Positions 1-10,223 of a stretch of 64,000 nt of DNA are shown piece by piece; position 1 is the stretch's first letter, and each line of letters starts with the position of its first letter. Source of the DNA: Chryseobacterium sp. E1. Lineage in GTDB: Bacteria; Bacteroidota; Bacteroidia; Flavobacteriales; Weeksellaceae. The notes under the pieces were generated by a model. It did not search any database. It saw nothing but the letters and a program-made list of their open reading frames with translations, and was not told the origin of the DNA. The position numbers and the translations under genes were made by a program. Location of the stretch: NCBI GenBank assembly GCA_019203745.1, contig CP078104.1:2020501-2084500 (forward strand), written 5' to 3'.

Positions 1-140
1 TTGAAGAGATTTATTATAAATTATCAAAGATTTATCATATATTGGTGTTATTATTTTTATTAAAATTCACTATTAGATCAGTACTAAAAAAACTATAAAT
101 ATGGATAATTTATAATGTATTAAACATTTTTTTGTGTAAT

Positions 141-303
141 ATGAAAAAAGACACGACATGGTTTGTCGCTATGAAGCAATAGCTTTGTTACAAGAAAAAC
201 TAAAAATAACATCTCAAAATAAAAAGAATATGAATACAATCTGAAATTCTTATCGCAAAAACTGATTTTGGTCTATAACCAAAAAATTATCGCAGATGAA
301 TGA
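141..303 (+). CDS. possible small hypothetical protein, broken
   Basis: Not recognised. From the ATG at 141 a protein of about 50 residues can be read only if two one-base shifts are allowed, in the A-run near 145 and the A-run near 225. It ends at the TGA at 301-303. The reconstructed product is Lys/Gln-rich and helical, with a stretch reading YEAIALLQEKLKIT. It may be the remnant of a larger gene or noise. The rest of 1-626 shows no other gene and is AT-rich. Confidence 0.25.
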
Positions 304-626
304 AGAAATTATTTCTATGTATAATTTCTTGTATGCACAAGTAAGAGTACTCTTTACTTCTTTTGACCAGGCCTTTAAAGGTTAAGATCTATCACACTAC
401 CTATTTTTATACCCTGATTTCACTTGGGTAATTATCTTTCACCCTAAAAAACAAAATGTATGATTACAATCTATCTATCTGGATAACAATTTCCTGTCGC
501 AAAGAAAACTTTAAGTATAATGATAACTCCCATTCATTGGAATAAACAAATCTACTTTTATCTTTAAAAACAAAACAAAATGAAAAAACTTTATTGGAGT
601 ACATCTTCTAAGTGTACGGATCGGGG

Positions 627-1100
627 ATGTCTACCCGGAAAATCAGATTACAAAGTAAAATCTTTCCTTTGCTTTTTCTACTGATAGGATTTTCGGGATA
701 TTCACAAACCGAAGTATATTTTAAATATGATGAAGCAGGTAGCCAAAAATACCGTGGCCCTGAAGACCTTGCCGGAAAAACTTCAAAACAACTTAAAACA
801 GTTTCTCTGCCCACAAACCAGATGATAGATGAAAAGACTTTTTGGAAACAGGTGCGACTGTACCCCATTCCGGTCAACGATGTTTTAACCATTGACTGGA
901 CAGAGGAAGCGGACAAATTTATAGAGTCTGTTTCTCTTTATCAGCACAGCACGGTACATTGGAAATTCCAGCAGCAGAATATTCCCGGACTTAACAAGCA
1001 GCTAAAAATCAATATGACTGGATATAATTGGGGAGTATATATCCTTCGCCTTACGCTGAAAGACGGACGAATTTTTAGTAAAAACATCACTAAAAGATAA
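627..1100 (+). CDS. small secreted T9SS type A sorting-domain protein
   Basis: Short protein of about 157 residues. It has a signal peptide (hydrophobic run ending in FSGYSQ) and a C-terminal half resembling the type A sorting domain of the type IX secretion system: a YPNP-like motif (RLYPIPVNDVLTI) and a final beta-rich segment (GVYILRLTLKDGRIF, then a basic end). Almost nothing lies between signal and sorting domain, so the protein is little more than a secretion module. Its TAA overlaps the ATG of the following RHS toxin by one base, which implies translational coupling. I chose the ATG at 627. A GTG at 612 is in frame, and an ATG at 580 would join only through a frameshift. The likely role, as T9SS carrier or adaptor for the toxin, is inference. 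Confidence 0.7.
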   Translation: MSTRKIRLQSKIFPLLFLLIGFSGYSQTEVYFKYDEAGSQKYRGPEDLAGKTSKQLKTVSLPTNQMIDEKTFWKQVRLYPIPVNDVLTIDWTEEADKFIESVSLYQHSTVHWKFQQQNIPGLNKQLKINMTGYNWGVYILRLTLKDGRIFSKNITKR

Positions 1101-4100
1101 TGCATCATGAAAAGTACAATCACAAAAAAATACAGATATTTTCATCGCTCATATTATCTTTCTTTTCAATATTCTCCTTTGCCCAGAACTTCCATGATAC
1201 TAAAGGAAATATTGAAGTCAACAGAGTCGGACAACTTCAGTTTACTTTGCCTATAGATGTTCCTCCGGGAGTGAAAACAGTATCACCACAGGTGAGTTTG
1301 GATTACAACAGTGAATCAGGAAACGGTATTGCGGGATATGGATGGAGTATTTCTGGCATTACAGCCATCACCAGAGCAGGTAAAACTATTGAAAATAACG
1401 GCGAGGTAAAAGGAGCCCAGATGGACTTCTCAGATTATTACAGTTTTAATGGTAAAAGACTGGTCCTGAAATCAGGAGAATATGGCAAAGACGGTGCAGA
1501 ATATGTAACGGAGAAGTATTCCAATACAAAATTTAAATCCATAGGGACTGCCTCTGGATGGTATGGTCCGGAATATTGGGAAGTGACTTTCGAGGATGGT
1601 TCGCAGGCATGGTATGGCCGTAATCCCGTTGCCAAAACTTCCACCGACTATTATATAAATGAATGGAAGGATCCACAGGAAACTACATCTCTTACAGCTA
1701 TATCCAGGGAAACGGTGTTGCCATGATAAGCAGCATTAGCTGGGGTGGCAATAATGACATGAATACCCCTCTATGAACACCATACAATTTACTTATAATG
1801 ATCGGGACTTAAAAGAAGAATCTTATATACAGGGATACAAATTTTACAAAAATAAAATTCTTTCTGAGGTAAAGGTACTTACTTATAATAATCAGTTTAA
1901 GCGATACAGCATAGAGTATACAGGTAACGGACTAATTACCAGTTTATGGGGAAAATTACGGAATACAACTCAAATAATGAGCCCGCCAACCCTGTGACGT
2001 TTAATTATCCAGCTATGGTAAATTCTTCTTATGCAGAATATACAGCAGAACCTGACCCCTTTAATGATGTGAAGTTAGTTGGAGATTTCAACGGAGACTC
2101 TTATCTGGACTTCCTGATGAATAATGGTACTGTAAAGCTGGGTGCTTTTAATGAAACCTTTTCAACCGTTTCTACAGGTAAAACTTTTGCAGGTAACGCT
2201 AAAGTAGTCAGTACATTATTAGACGAAACCGGACAGGTCTATAATGGGAATGGAATTGTTGAATATAAAGATAGTAGAATTTATGGATATATTTTTAGAA
2301 ACAATGATTTTGTAAAAGTATTTGATAAAAGTCTGGGAAACACTGTTTTTTATGGATTAGGTGATAATTTGATCCTTGAAGTAGGAGATTTCAATGGAGA
2401 CGGTATACCTGATGCTTTTCTTGATGATGGAGCTCCAGTTGGATTTAACTCAAAAGGCATCATAGACCTTAAAAATCCAGCCACTCCTTTAATAGAACTA
2501 TTGCTTGATTATGGAATTAATGAAAGTGGCTATAAGAATCGCAAGTATACAGATATAGATGGAGATGGAAAAGTAGAAATTATCAGTGTAACAGATTCAC
2601 AATATACCGTTTTTGAGTTTGTAAAATATAATGCTACTGCGTACCTTCAGAAAATTAAATTTTCCGGAACTCTTCTTGAAACTAAAGACCCTGAATTCCC
2701 GTATTGTATGGTGATTACAATGGCGACGGAAAACTTGATTTTGCAATTCCTATTACCGATTATGCCATAGGAAAACCTGACGACTGGAGATTTTACATGG
2801 GAACGGATAAGGGTTTCGCTCCTTTCTTAAAACAGGAATTTTTTACCTATAGAAAATTCCAGAAGGAAATGACTGGCAATTACGCCAAATTTGCCAAAGA
2901 ATATTTCTTTTCGGTTACAGACATGAACAAGGATGGGAAATCTGATATTGTTCAGGTATTCTCCTATAACCAGATCAATATGTTCAATGCAGCTGGCTCA
3001 AGAGATTTCGGTTATGTTGTAAGTGCAAAGATGGCTAATGGATCAGAGGTTAACGGAACACCAAACTTTACTCCCAACTGGATGTTTCAAAGTCCAACAT
3101 ATAGTACACAGGATCTGCTTGATCTTACCCTCTTTACTCCAATTACCAATTCTATAAAATCTGGGAACAATTATTATAATGTCTTTATATATTGGAAAGA
3201 ATTCCTGAAAAAAATAAAAGGACCTACTCCTGTTTCTGAATTGGCAAGAATCACTTCAATTACGCAGGGTGGGGTTACTACTTCGGTGAAATACATGGAA
3301 GTAGTTCCTGGGAATACCTCTATTCCCGATTTCTACAAGAAAGAAAAGAATGAAATTTATCCTTATTATGCCATGGCAAGGGTGGATCAGGCTTACGCCG
3401 TATCGCAGCTTGTGGAAGAAGGCAGAAAGCAGGATTTCCGCTACAGGGGACTTATAGGAAACCTGCAGAGTAAAAATTTATTAGGGTTTCATCAGATCGC
3501 CCGTTCTTCCTGGTACGCTGACGGATTTGAAAATACCAAGATATGGTCTGGGTCCCAAATAGACCCTGCCTTGGATGGAGCACCTGTGAAAGAGTGGAGT
3601 ATCAGAACCAACAATGAAAGTAGTGTTTTTCCGGCAGATATTTCAGAGAATAACAGCCAGCTTCTGAGTTTTGAATCTGTAGACTATAAGGCAGATAAGC
3701 TCTTGAATGGTCAGGTAATTACTGCGATTCCTCCAGGTAGTCAGTCCAAAATTGTTACTGCTATTGTTCCAAAATTTACTAGAACAAAAGATTTCTTAAC
3801 CGGAACATTCATTCAGAAGGTAACGAGCTATGAAAACTATTACCTACCTTCTAAAATAGAAATCAGTACTAATTACGGTTACGGTGTATCGACCACTGAG
3901 TTCGATTATTCCCATAATATCTGGGGTACTGGAAAAGATTATTATGTAGGAAGACCAACAAACAAGGCTGAAAAAATAGAGGCTTACGGTGATGTACAAA
4001 ATACCTTTACCACGTATACCTATGAAAACAATCTTTTAAAAAGCAGCCAGTTTTTCCCCGGGAACAATATGACCCAAACTATAACAGATGAATATTCTTA

Positions 4101-7100
4101 TGACGGGTTTGGGAATATCACGGCAAAAAAACTATTTCTGGTATAGACGGAAATTCAATTAGCCAGGAAGATAAGTATGATCAAACAGGAAGATTTGTCA
4201 TTAACAAAACAGATAATCTCGGCCTGGAAACTGGTTTTACTTATAACAGCCTGGGGCAGATCCTGACCCAAACAGACCCACATGGCAATATCCTCACCAA
4301 TGCATATGATGAATGGGGTAAACTGATGAGTTCCGCTTCCAGCTTAACTGGAACTACGACTTATCAGTATGCTAAAGATAGCCAGTATAATGAGACAATC
4401 ACCCGAATTGATCCTGATGGTGATGTTTCAAAAGTTTTTACCAATAAGCTGGGACAGAAATATAAAACATCTTCAAAAGCTTTTGCGCAAGGGCAGTATG
4501 TTTCTAAAGACATTCAGTATGATATACTGGGAAGAAAACTAAAGGAATCTGAGCCATATTTTGAAGGGCTGGGAGCGACTCAGTGGAATACATTTGTATA
4601 TAATGATACGGTATTCCCGGCGAAGGTTACAGCAACGGCATTTACCGGAAAGCAGACGGAGACCATTATATCAGGTCTTACCACAACGGTGAAAGAAACC
4701 AGCCCTCTGGATTATGGTAGAACAAATTCCCAGACCCTGGATGCTTTAGGAAATGTACTATCATCTACCGATAAGGGAGGAACCATACAGTTTTCTTACA
4801 ATGCATCAGGTCAACAGATACAGGCTAAATATGACGAGCATATTGTGACTACGATGTATGATGACTGGGGAAATAAAACACGTGTAGATGATCCTTCAAC
4901 CGGGGTATATGAATATCAGTACCTTGGATACATGGGCGCCCTGTCAAGAATAATAAGCCCAAAGGGTGAGAAACTATATGGGTACAATAACCTTGGCCAG
5001 ATTGTGAGTCAGAATGAAAAGTCTGCCACAGGAAATGAAACAGATAAAGTGATAAGCTTCACTTATAACAGCAAGGGAAGACTTACTGAAAAAAGAGGAA
5101 CCTCCAATGGAAAAGAAGTACACCTATATCATAAACTATGACCCCCAGGGAAGGACTATTTCTTCTTTCCAGGATACTCCTGAAGCCTACTTTTCACACA
5201 AGAATGTTGTCTATGACAGCAAAGGAAGGATTAGCTCCTACGAAAAAGCAATACAAACTTCAGTAGGAACAACTAATGTCTCTGTTGAAAACCTTTACAA
5301 CCCCTGGAATGGTGAACTTTACCAGGTTAAGGATAAAACTTCAGGGAAAGTTTTATGGGAGCTGAAAGAAGCCAATGCAAAAGGACTATTGGTAAAAGCA
5401 AAATTGGGAGCGGCTGAGATTAATAACGAATATGATGGTAACGGATTTTTAACAAATGTTAATCACTCTTCCGCAGTTAAGCCAAATATCCTTAAAACCT
5501 CCTATTCTTTTGATGCAATTAAAAATGAGCTAAAAAGCAGAAAATCGGAAGTCACACCTTATACAGAATATTTTGATTATGATGATAACAATCGCCTTGT
5601 AAACTGGAAAGACCCGATTTCAGGAAATATGCCTTCTAACAATAGAAATATTTATGACGTAAAAGGAAGGATCCTGGTAAATGATCAGGTGGGAACCATT
5701 AAGTATGAAAATACAGCCAAAATCTATCAGGCTACGGGAATGACCCTGAATTATGCGGGAATGGAAAATTACGATCAGGATTTGATTCAGGCTGTTCTTT
5801 ACAATGAAAATAATGACCCTGTATATATTTTAGGAGAAAAGGGTACAGTAGCATTTGAGTATGGATTAACAGGGATGAGACAAAGAACTACCTATAAAGG
5901 GCAATTTTCTCCGGAAAATGACGGAGAACTCATCAAGCTCTACAGTGAAGAGGGAAGTTTTGAAGTAGTAAGGAATAATATTAATGGAAAGGAAAAACAC
6001 ATTATTTATATTGAGGGTAATCCATATGAAAGTAATATTGTATTTTTGAAGGGCTTTGATGAGAGTAGCGGTTCTTTTAAATTTTTACATAAAGATTACC
6101 TTGGAAGCATTTTAGCGATAAGTGATGAGGCTGGAAATGCGCTTGAGCAAAGGTATTTTGATGCGTGGGGTAATTTTCATCTGCAGATTGGAAACAGTAA
6201 TTTTACTGTTGGTAAATTTGAGATAGCAATGCTCATAAGTAATTCCGAAGGATTACTGATAGACAGAGGCTATACAGGTCATGAGCATTATACGGAAGTG
6301 GGAATTATCCATATGAACGGCAGGCTCTACGACCCACTTTTAAAAAGGTTCTTGAATGCAGATGAAAATATCCAAGATCCATTCAATACCCAAATTTACA
6401 ACAGGTACGGGTATGTGATGAATAATCCAATGATCTACAATGACCCAAATGGGGAGTTTGTATGGATTGCTGTAGGAGCTGTTATTGGTGGTTATTTAAC
6501 AGGGGTAAAAGCCAACGGTTCATGGAATCCTGTAAAATGGAATTGGGGAGCAACCTGGGGAAAATCGCGATGGGAGCTGCAGTAGGTGCCTTTACCGGAG
6601 GAGTCGGAGCCGCTGTTGGTTCGGCATCCCTTGCTGCCGCAGCAACCTATGGGATACAGGGAGGCCTTTTAGGAGGTGCTATTGCGGGTGCTTCTGGAGG
6701 AGCCGTTGCAGGAGCTATTAATGGTTTTGCCACTGCCGTAATGTTTGGGGAAAATGTAATAGAAGGAACGGTAATGGGCGGTTTATCAGGAGCGGCTATA
6801 GGAGGAGCTGCAGGTGCAATTGCCGGAACTATAGGTCAAATGGCTCAAAATGCACAGGCGGCTAAAATAGGTGCCCCACAAGGAACAATTTTAAAAGGAG
6901 CTCCTATTGCTGAAGGCAGAAGTGCATGGACTTTGAACAATACTCCGAAAACAACCACAGTAGGAACAACGCCTGGAAAAATACCTCCTGTTGTAATTGG
7001 AGATGTAAATGGTGGTTTTGCTGATGAAGTCATTGGTTACCAGCTTGCTGATGAGGGGACAACCCAAATACCTATATATAAGGAAACACCTAAATTCAGC

Positions 7101-7460
7101 TATAAAGGTGAGTATACAGGTAAAACTATTAGTGAGGAAATGGTCAAAGTACGTCACCACACATCATATAATGCTCTTAAAGGAATTAAGAAAAGTGGAG
7201 TAATACATGCCTCTAGGGGTGAGCCATATGGAGTTGATGTAGAAGTTCAACCATTTATAAAAGCAACTGATGTTCAATTAGGTCAAGCAAATAAAGGGTC
7301 ATACATTGAGTTTTCTGTACCAAAAAGTCAAGTAGGACCGCCTGTTTCTAAAGGCATTGGAGGGCGAGGAAATCCAGGGCGAATTGTAACTGGTGGAGCT
7401 CCATTAAAAATATCAGATTCCGCTCCAAAGTTTGTAAGATGGAATTGGTTAGGTCTTTAA
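1100..7460 (+). CDS. SpvB/RHS-repeat polymorphic toxin with variable C-terminal tip
   Basis: Giant secreted toxin of about 2,100 residues, split by roughly seven frameshifts (near 1725, 1960, 2740, 4140, 4320, 5130 and 6570) that I take as indel errors. In order it shows a signal peptide (FSIFSFAQ), a SpvB-type N-terminal domain (1170-1720, with GIAGYGWSISG), FG-GAP/VCBS-like calcium motifs (GDFNGDG), YD/RHS repeats (about 3950-5950), and the RHS core (near 6300-6470, YDPLLKRFLNADE). A Gly/Ala-rich hydrophobic pre-toxin stretch (6570-6850) follows, then the C-terminal tip (about 6880-7460). The tip contains HHTSYNALKGIKKSGVI, GVDVEV and YIEFSVP, suggesting an ADP-ribosyltransferase (HYD1-like) fold. 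It has no sorting domain of its own. Such RHS shells encapsulate a cleaved tip toxin. The tip assignment is tentative. Confidence 0.85.
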
Positions 7461-7470
7461 TTTTTTTATT

Positions 7471-7992
7471 ATGAAAAATATTCAATTAAACTATTCACAA
7501 TTATTGTTTTTATATGCTTACTTAAGATTAGTCGATCTTTCACTTGATAGGAATAAGTGGACTACTTGGGATGAGCTACAGGATTATTTTAAAAATATTA
7601 TATCACCTTCTCAAATCGCTCAATATCTTATTAATACTTTTAATTTACCTAAAACAGATTTTAAGAATTTTCATTTTATACCTCAAAATAAATCTTTGTT
7701 TAATAGGCTAAGACCAATTGTATTTAAAACTTTCCCATTAAAGCAGGACGAAGTCTTATATTGTTGCAAACTCTTATTTCAATTTGATGAAGCACTCCAT
7801 TCAGATATTCAAAAATACCATTTAGGAATTGAAAGAATAAGAATAGACATTGCTGAATACTATTCATATGTTTTAGGCAGAATGATTTTATGGAATGATT
7901 TGGAGAGATTGATGAAAATTGAACACTTTTGGCAAAGTGAGAAAATTGACATTTCTAAATTAGAGGAATTTATACCTACAGATTTTAGATAA
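7471..7992 (+). CDS. putative immunity protein (copy 1)
   Basis: Intact 173-residue cytoplasmic protein with no signal peptide or membrane segment, predicted mostly helical and rich in Trp, Leu and Lys. It starts 10 bases after the toxin stop, the usual place for the cognate immunity gene, so it probably neutralises the tip of the preceding RHS protein. About three quarters of its residues are identical to the protein at 8931-9452 by my manual alignment. The last 35 residues (ILWNDLERLMKIEHFW onward) are almost unchanged. I do not recognise a named immunity family. Base composition is AT-richer than the housekeeping genes, consistent with an exchangeable cassette. Confidence 0.65.
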   Translation: MKNIQLNYSQLLFLYAYLRLVDLSLDRNKWTTWDELQDYFKNIISPSQIAQYLINTFNLPKTDFKNFHFIPQNKSLFNRLRPIVFKTFPLKQDEVLYCCKLLFQFDEALHSDIQKYHLGIERIRIDIAEYYSYVLGRMILWNDLERLMKIEHFWQSEKIDISKLEEFIPTDFR

Positions 7993-8035
7993 GTCTATTG
8001 CAGTTCTTAGGTAAGAAAAAATTGTTCTTAATTAT

Positions 8036-8290
8036 ATGATAAAAATAGAAGAAGTTGGGGATATTAATTCAGATTACCCCTATTTAGAAGTCTTTTTAAA
8101 AGACAATATAAATCCTTTTTTAGAGGTCGCAATTTCAGAAAACAAAGAACTATCTTTCAAAATCCATTCTTCTACTATAGATATCCAGCTTAATATAGAA
8201 GAATGGCAGCTTATTCTTTCTAAAACAGAAACTTTTATGGCACAAGCTTTAAAAAATGAAGATGATTTTTTAAACTTCACAGACCAATAG
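8036..8290 (+). CDS. small putative immunity protein
   Basis: Intact 84-residue acidic protein with no signal peptide. The sequence suggests an alternating beta-strand and helix fold (YLEVFLKDNINPFLEVAI, then a helix EEWQLILSKTETFMAQAL). It lies 43 bases after the first immunity gene and ends just before a strong terminator, so the two may be one transcript with the toxin. Small proteins of this shape often sit behind RHS genes in Bacteroidota as orphan immunities, which is my basis for the call. The toxin it might answer is unknown. Confidence 0.5.
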   Translation: MIKIEEVGDINSDYPYLEVFLKDNINPFLEVAISENKELSFKIHSSTIDIQLNIEEWQLILSKTETFMAQALKNEDDFLNFTDQ

Positions 8291-8321
8291 TAGAAAACTA
8301 AGACGAAGCTTTTAATTTTTA

Positions 8322-8353
8322 AAAGAACTGCCCTAATTTCTGGGCAGTTCTTT
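8322..8353. terminator. intrinsic terminator after first immunity pair
   Basis: Perfect 12-base inverted repeat (AAAGAACTGCCC with GGGCAGTTCTTT) separated by 8 bases. It closes the toxin-immunity unit. Confidence 0.8.
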
Positions 8354-8392
8354 CTGAAAAGGAAAAGAAACAGTTTTAAATTTTTGGAATAA

Positions 8393-8793
8393 ATGAAAAA
8401 ATAAAAATTCAGAAAAAATAACAAATATTTATAGTGATTGGAAACCCTCTGATATAGCATTTATTAAATCTCTTGAGTGGTCAAATTATAATTTATTAAT
8501 TATTTTCTATTGCCAATTAAGGGAAGATGTAAATGGATGGCCAGACTCATCAAAAAACTTTTTTGAAGTATCTGCAACATTTAAATCAATATCAAGTTTA
8601 AAAATTGATTTTACTGGCTCAGGATTACATCAAATTTCAGGTTTCGATATTATAGATATCTCGGATAATAATTTGGAGGGTATAAATTTTTTTAGTGGAA
8701 GATTATGAAAATGATAGTATTCATTTTTATTGTGAAGAAATTGAAATAATGAAAGTATCTGATCCAGAGAAAATAGTCGATTTTATATATTAA
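8393..8793 (+). CDS. putative immunity protein, two frameshifts
   Basis: A gene missed by plain ORF calling. Removing one A from the run at 8396-8401 opens a frame from the ATG at 8393. It continues through DWKPSDIAFIKSLEW and GWPDSSKNFFEVSATFKSI to about 8695. A second shift in the T-run near 8690 joins it to VEDYENDSIHFYCEEIEIM and a stop at 8791-8793. The product, about 133 residues, is acidic, cytoplasmic and beta-rich, like SUKH or other immunity proteins in size, though I cannot place it in a family. It lies between two terminators, an isolated unit in the immunity array. It could be a decayed orphan rather than a sequencing artefact. Confidence 0.5.
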
Positions 8794-8844
8794 AGAAGAG
8801 TTAAAAGTTTATAAAATAATTTTTCAAGTTTCACAATTCATTAG

Positions 8845-8871
8845 CAATTGCGTGTATTTAACACGCAATTG
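8845..8871. terminator. intrinsic terminator after broken immunity gene
   Basis: Perfect 11-base stem CAATTGCGTGT / ACACGCAATTG with a 5-base loop, followed by a short T and A run. It separates the third and fourth immunity-like genes. Confidence 0.7.
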
Positions 8872-8930
8872 TTTAAAAAATGCTGAGTATAAGATATATG
8901 TAAATTTAAACCTACACCTAAGTTTATATT

Positions 8931-9452
8931 ATGAAAAATATTCAAATAAATTATTCACAATTATTGTTTTTGTACGCCTATCTTAGGTTGATTAATCTTT
9001 CACTCGACAGAAGTAGATGGACTACTTGGGATGAGCTACAGAATTATTTTAAAGATATTCTATCTCCACATTTAGTTGCTCAGTATCTGATCAATAGTTT
9101 TAATTTACCCAGTACCGATTTTAATAATTTCAATTATACACCTCAAGAAAAGTCTTTACTTAATAAACTAAAACCAATTGTATCTAAAACTTTTTCATTA
9201 AAGCAGGAAGAGGTCTTATATTATTGTAAACTCATATTCCAATTTGATGAAGTACTTCATTCAGATATTCAAAAGTATCATATTGAAATTGAAAAATTGA
9301 GAGTTGATATTGCATTATATAATATGAATATATTAGGGAAAATGATTTTATGGAATGATTTAGAGAGATTGATGAAAATTGAACACTTTTGGCAAAGTGA
9401 GAAAATTGACATTTCTAAATTAGAGGAATTTATACCTAAAGATTTTAAATAA
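8931..9452 (+). CDS. putative immunity protein (copy 2, paralog of 7471-7992)
   Basis: Intact 173-residue protein with the same start (MKNIQ-NYSQLLFLYAYLRL) and end as the gene at 7471. Roughly 40 of 173 residues differ, mostly in the middle (residues 45-135). The 3' ends are nearly identical at DNA level, which suggests recent duplication or gene conversion. It has no adjacent toxin, so it is probably an orphan immunity protecting against a variant toxin carried by related strains. It is preceded by its own 130-base leader and followed by a terminator. Function is inferred from position and paralogy only. Confidence 0.6.
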   Translation: MKNIQINYSQLLFLYAYLRLINLSLDRSRWTTWDELQNYFKDILSPHLVAQYLINSFNLPSTDFNNFNYTPQEKSLLNKLKPIVSKTFSLKQEEVLYYCKLIFQFDEVLHSDIQKYHIEIEKLRVDIALYNMNILGKMILWNDLERLMKIEHFWQSEKIDISKLEEFIPKDFK

Positions 9453-9502
9453 AACCAATGTTAATTTAAGCCATAAATAATCATTCTTAAAGTGATAATT
9501 AG

Positions 9503-9529
9503 ATGACTACCTCAAAAAGGGGTAGTCAT
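9503..9529. terminator. intrinsic terminator closing the immunity array
   Basis: Stem ATGACTACC / GGTAGTCAT with a 9-base loop, followed by TGTTTT. It marks the end of the accessory toxin-immunity region before pth on the other strand. Confidence 0.7.
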
Positions 9530-9579
9530 TGTTTTAGGTACCATTATGATTTTAGATTTTCCATAATCTCAGTTTGAAA

Positions 9580-10141
9580 TTACTTCCCATTAAAGGCAGA
9601 CATCGTATTGCTGATTCCTGCAAAAACAAAAGAAAGGCTGGCTTTGGAAAAGGTCTCAATTCGTTCAGAAAGTTTTGCACTTTCCTCTTCATTCCAGGTT
9701 CCGAGTACATAATCTACCTGGCGACCGGCTGCAAAATCTGCAGAGATTCCAAAACGTAGTCTGGCATAATTTTGAGTCTGCAACACTTCGTTAATATTTT
9801 TCAGACCATTATGTCCCGCATCAGAACCTTTCCCTTTCATTCTTAAAGTCCCGAAAGGAAGCGCAAGATCATCCGTTACGATCAATACATTTTCCAGAGG
9901 AATATTTTCTTTCTGCATCCAGTATTTTACCGCATTCCCGGAAAGGTTCATATAAGTGTCCGGCTTCAGGACAAAAACTTTTCTGCCTTTGTATTTTCCT
10001 TCTGCCATCCATCCAAAGTTTGAACTGTTAAAAGGGGCTTCAAGTACCTCAGCAATTTTCTCTGCTACTTTAAAACCTATATTATGTCGTGTATTTTCAT
10101 ATTCTGCGCCCTTATCCAAGGCCAACGATTAAATATTTCAT
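9580..10141 (-). CDS. pth: peptidyl-tRNA hydrolase
   Basis: Cytoplasmic enzyme that frees tRNA from peptidyl-tRNA that drops off ribosomes. It shows the catalytic His in NTRHNIGF, the Asn of YMNLSG, the DDLALPFG segment and GHNGLKNI, all in the expected order. Length after repair is about 188 residues, normal for the family. The start is the ATG at 10141 (MKYLIVGLG). Two bases are missing near 10117, so an ORF caller would start too late with a Met further in. A consensus -7 box lies at 10154-10161. Single-gene unit pointing left, convergent with the immunity array. Confidence 0.92.
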
Positions 10142-10153
10142 CAGAAATTTTTG

Positions 10154-10161
10154 CAAAATTA
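10154..10161 (-). promoter_or_regulatory. -7 promoter box of pth
   Basis: TAATTTTG on the minus strand, an exact match to the Bacteroidota -7 consensus TAnnTTTG, 12 bases upstream of the pth ATG. Confidence 0.6.
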
Positions 10162-10175
10162 AGGGATAAAATAAA

Positions 10176-10202
10176 AAACTCAACCTTATACAGATTGAGT
10201 TT
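10176..10202 (-). terminator. terminator of the lipoprotein gene
   Basis: Stem AAACTCAA / TTGAGTTT; read leftward it is followed by a run of T. It lies between the lipoprotein stop and the pth promoter. Confidence 0.6.
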
Positions 10203-10223
10203 AAATATTGTTGAAAAATGATT

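Noticed and set aside
6845..7160. Minus-strand frames opposite the RHS tip
   Set aside because: Shadows of the toxin coding frame with no start context or family match.
1100..7460. RHS gene as a decayed pseudogene
   Set aside because: Its frameshift density is like that of essential genes nearby, and domains remain in order and complete.
8080..8460. Minus-strand frame of 126 residues in the immunity region
   Set aside because: Antisense of a plausible gene and across its terminator; Phe/Leu/Lys-rich, typical of AT-rich shadow frames.
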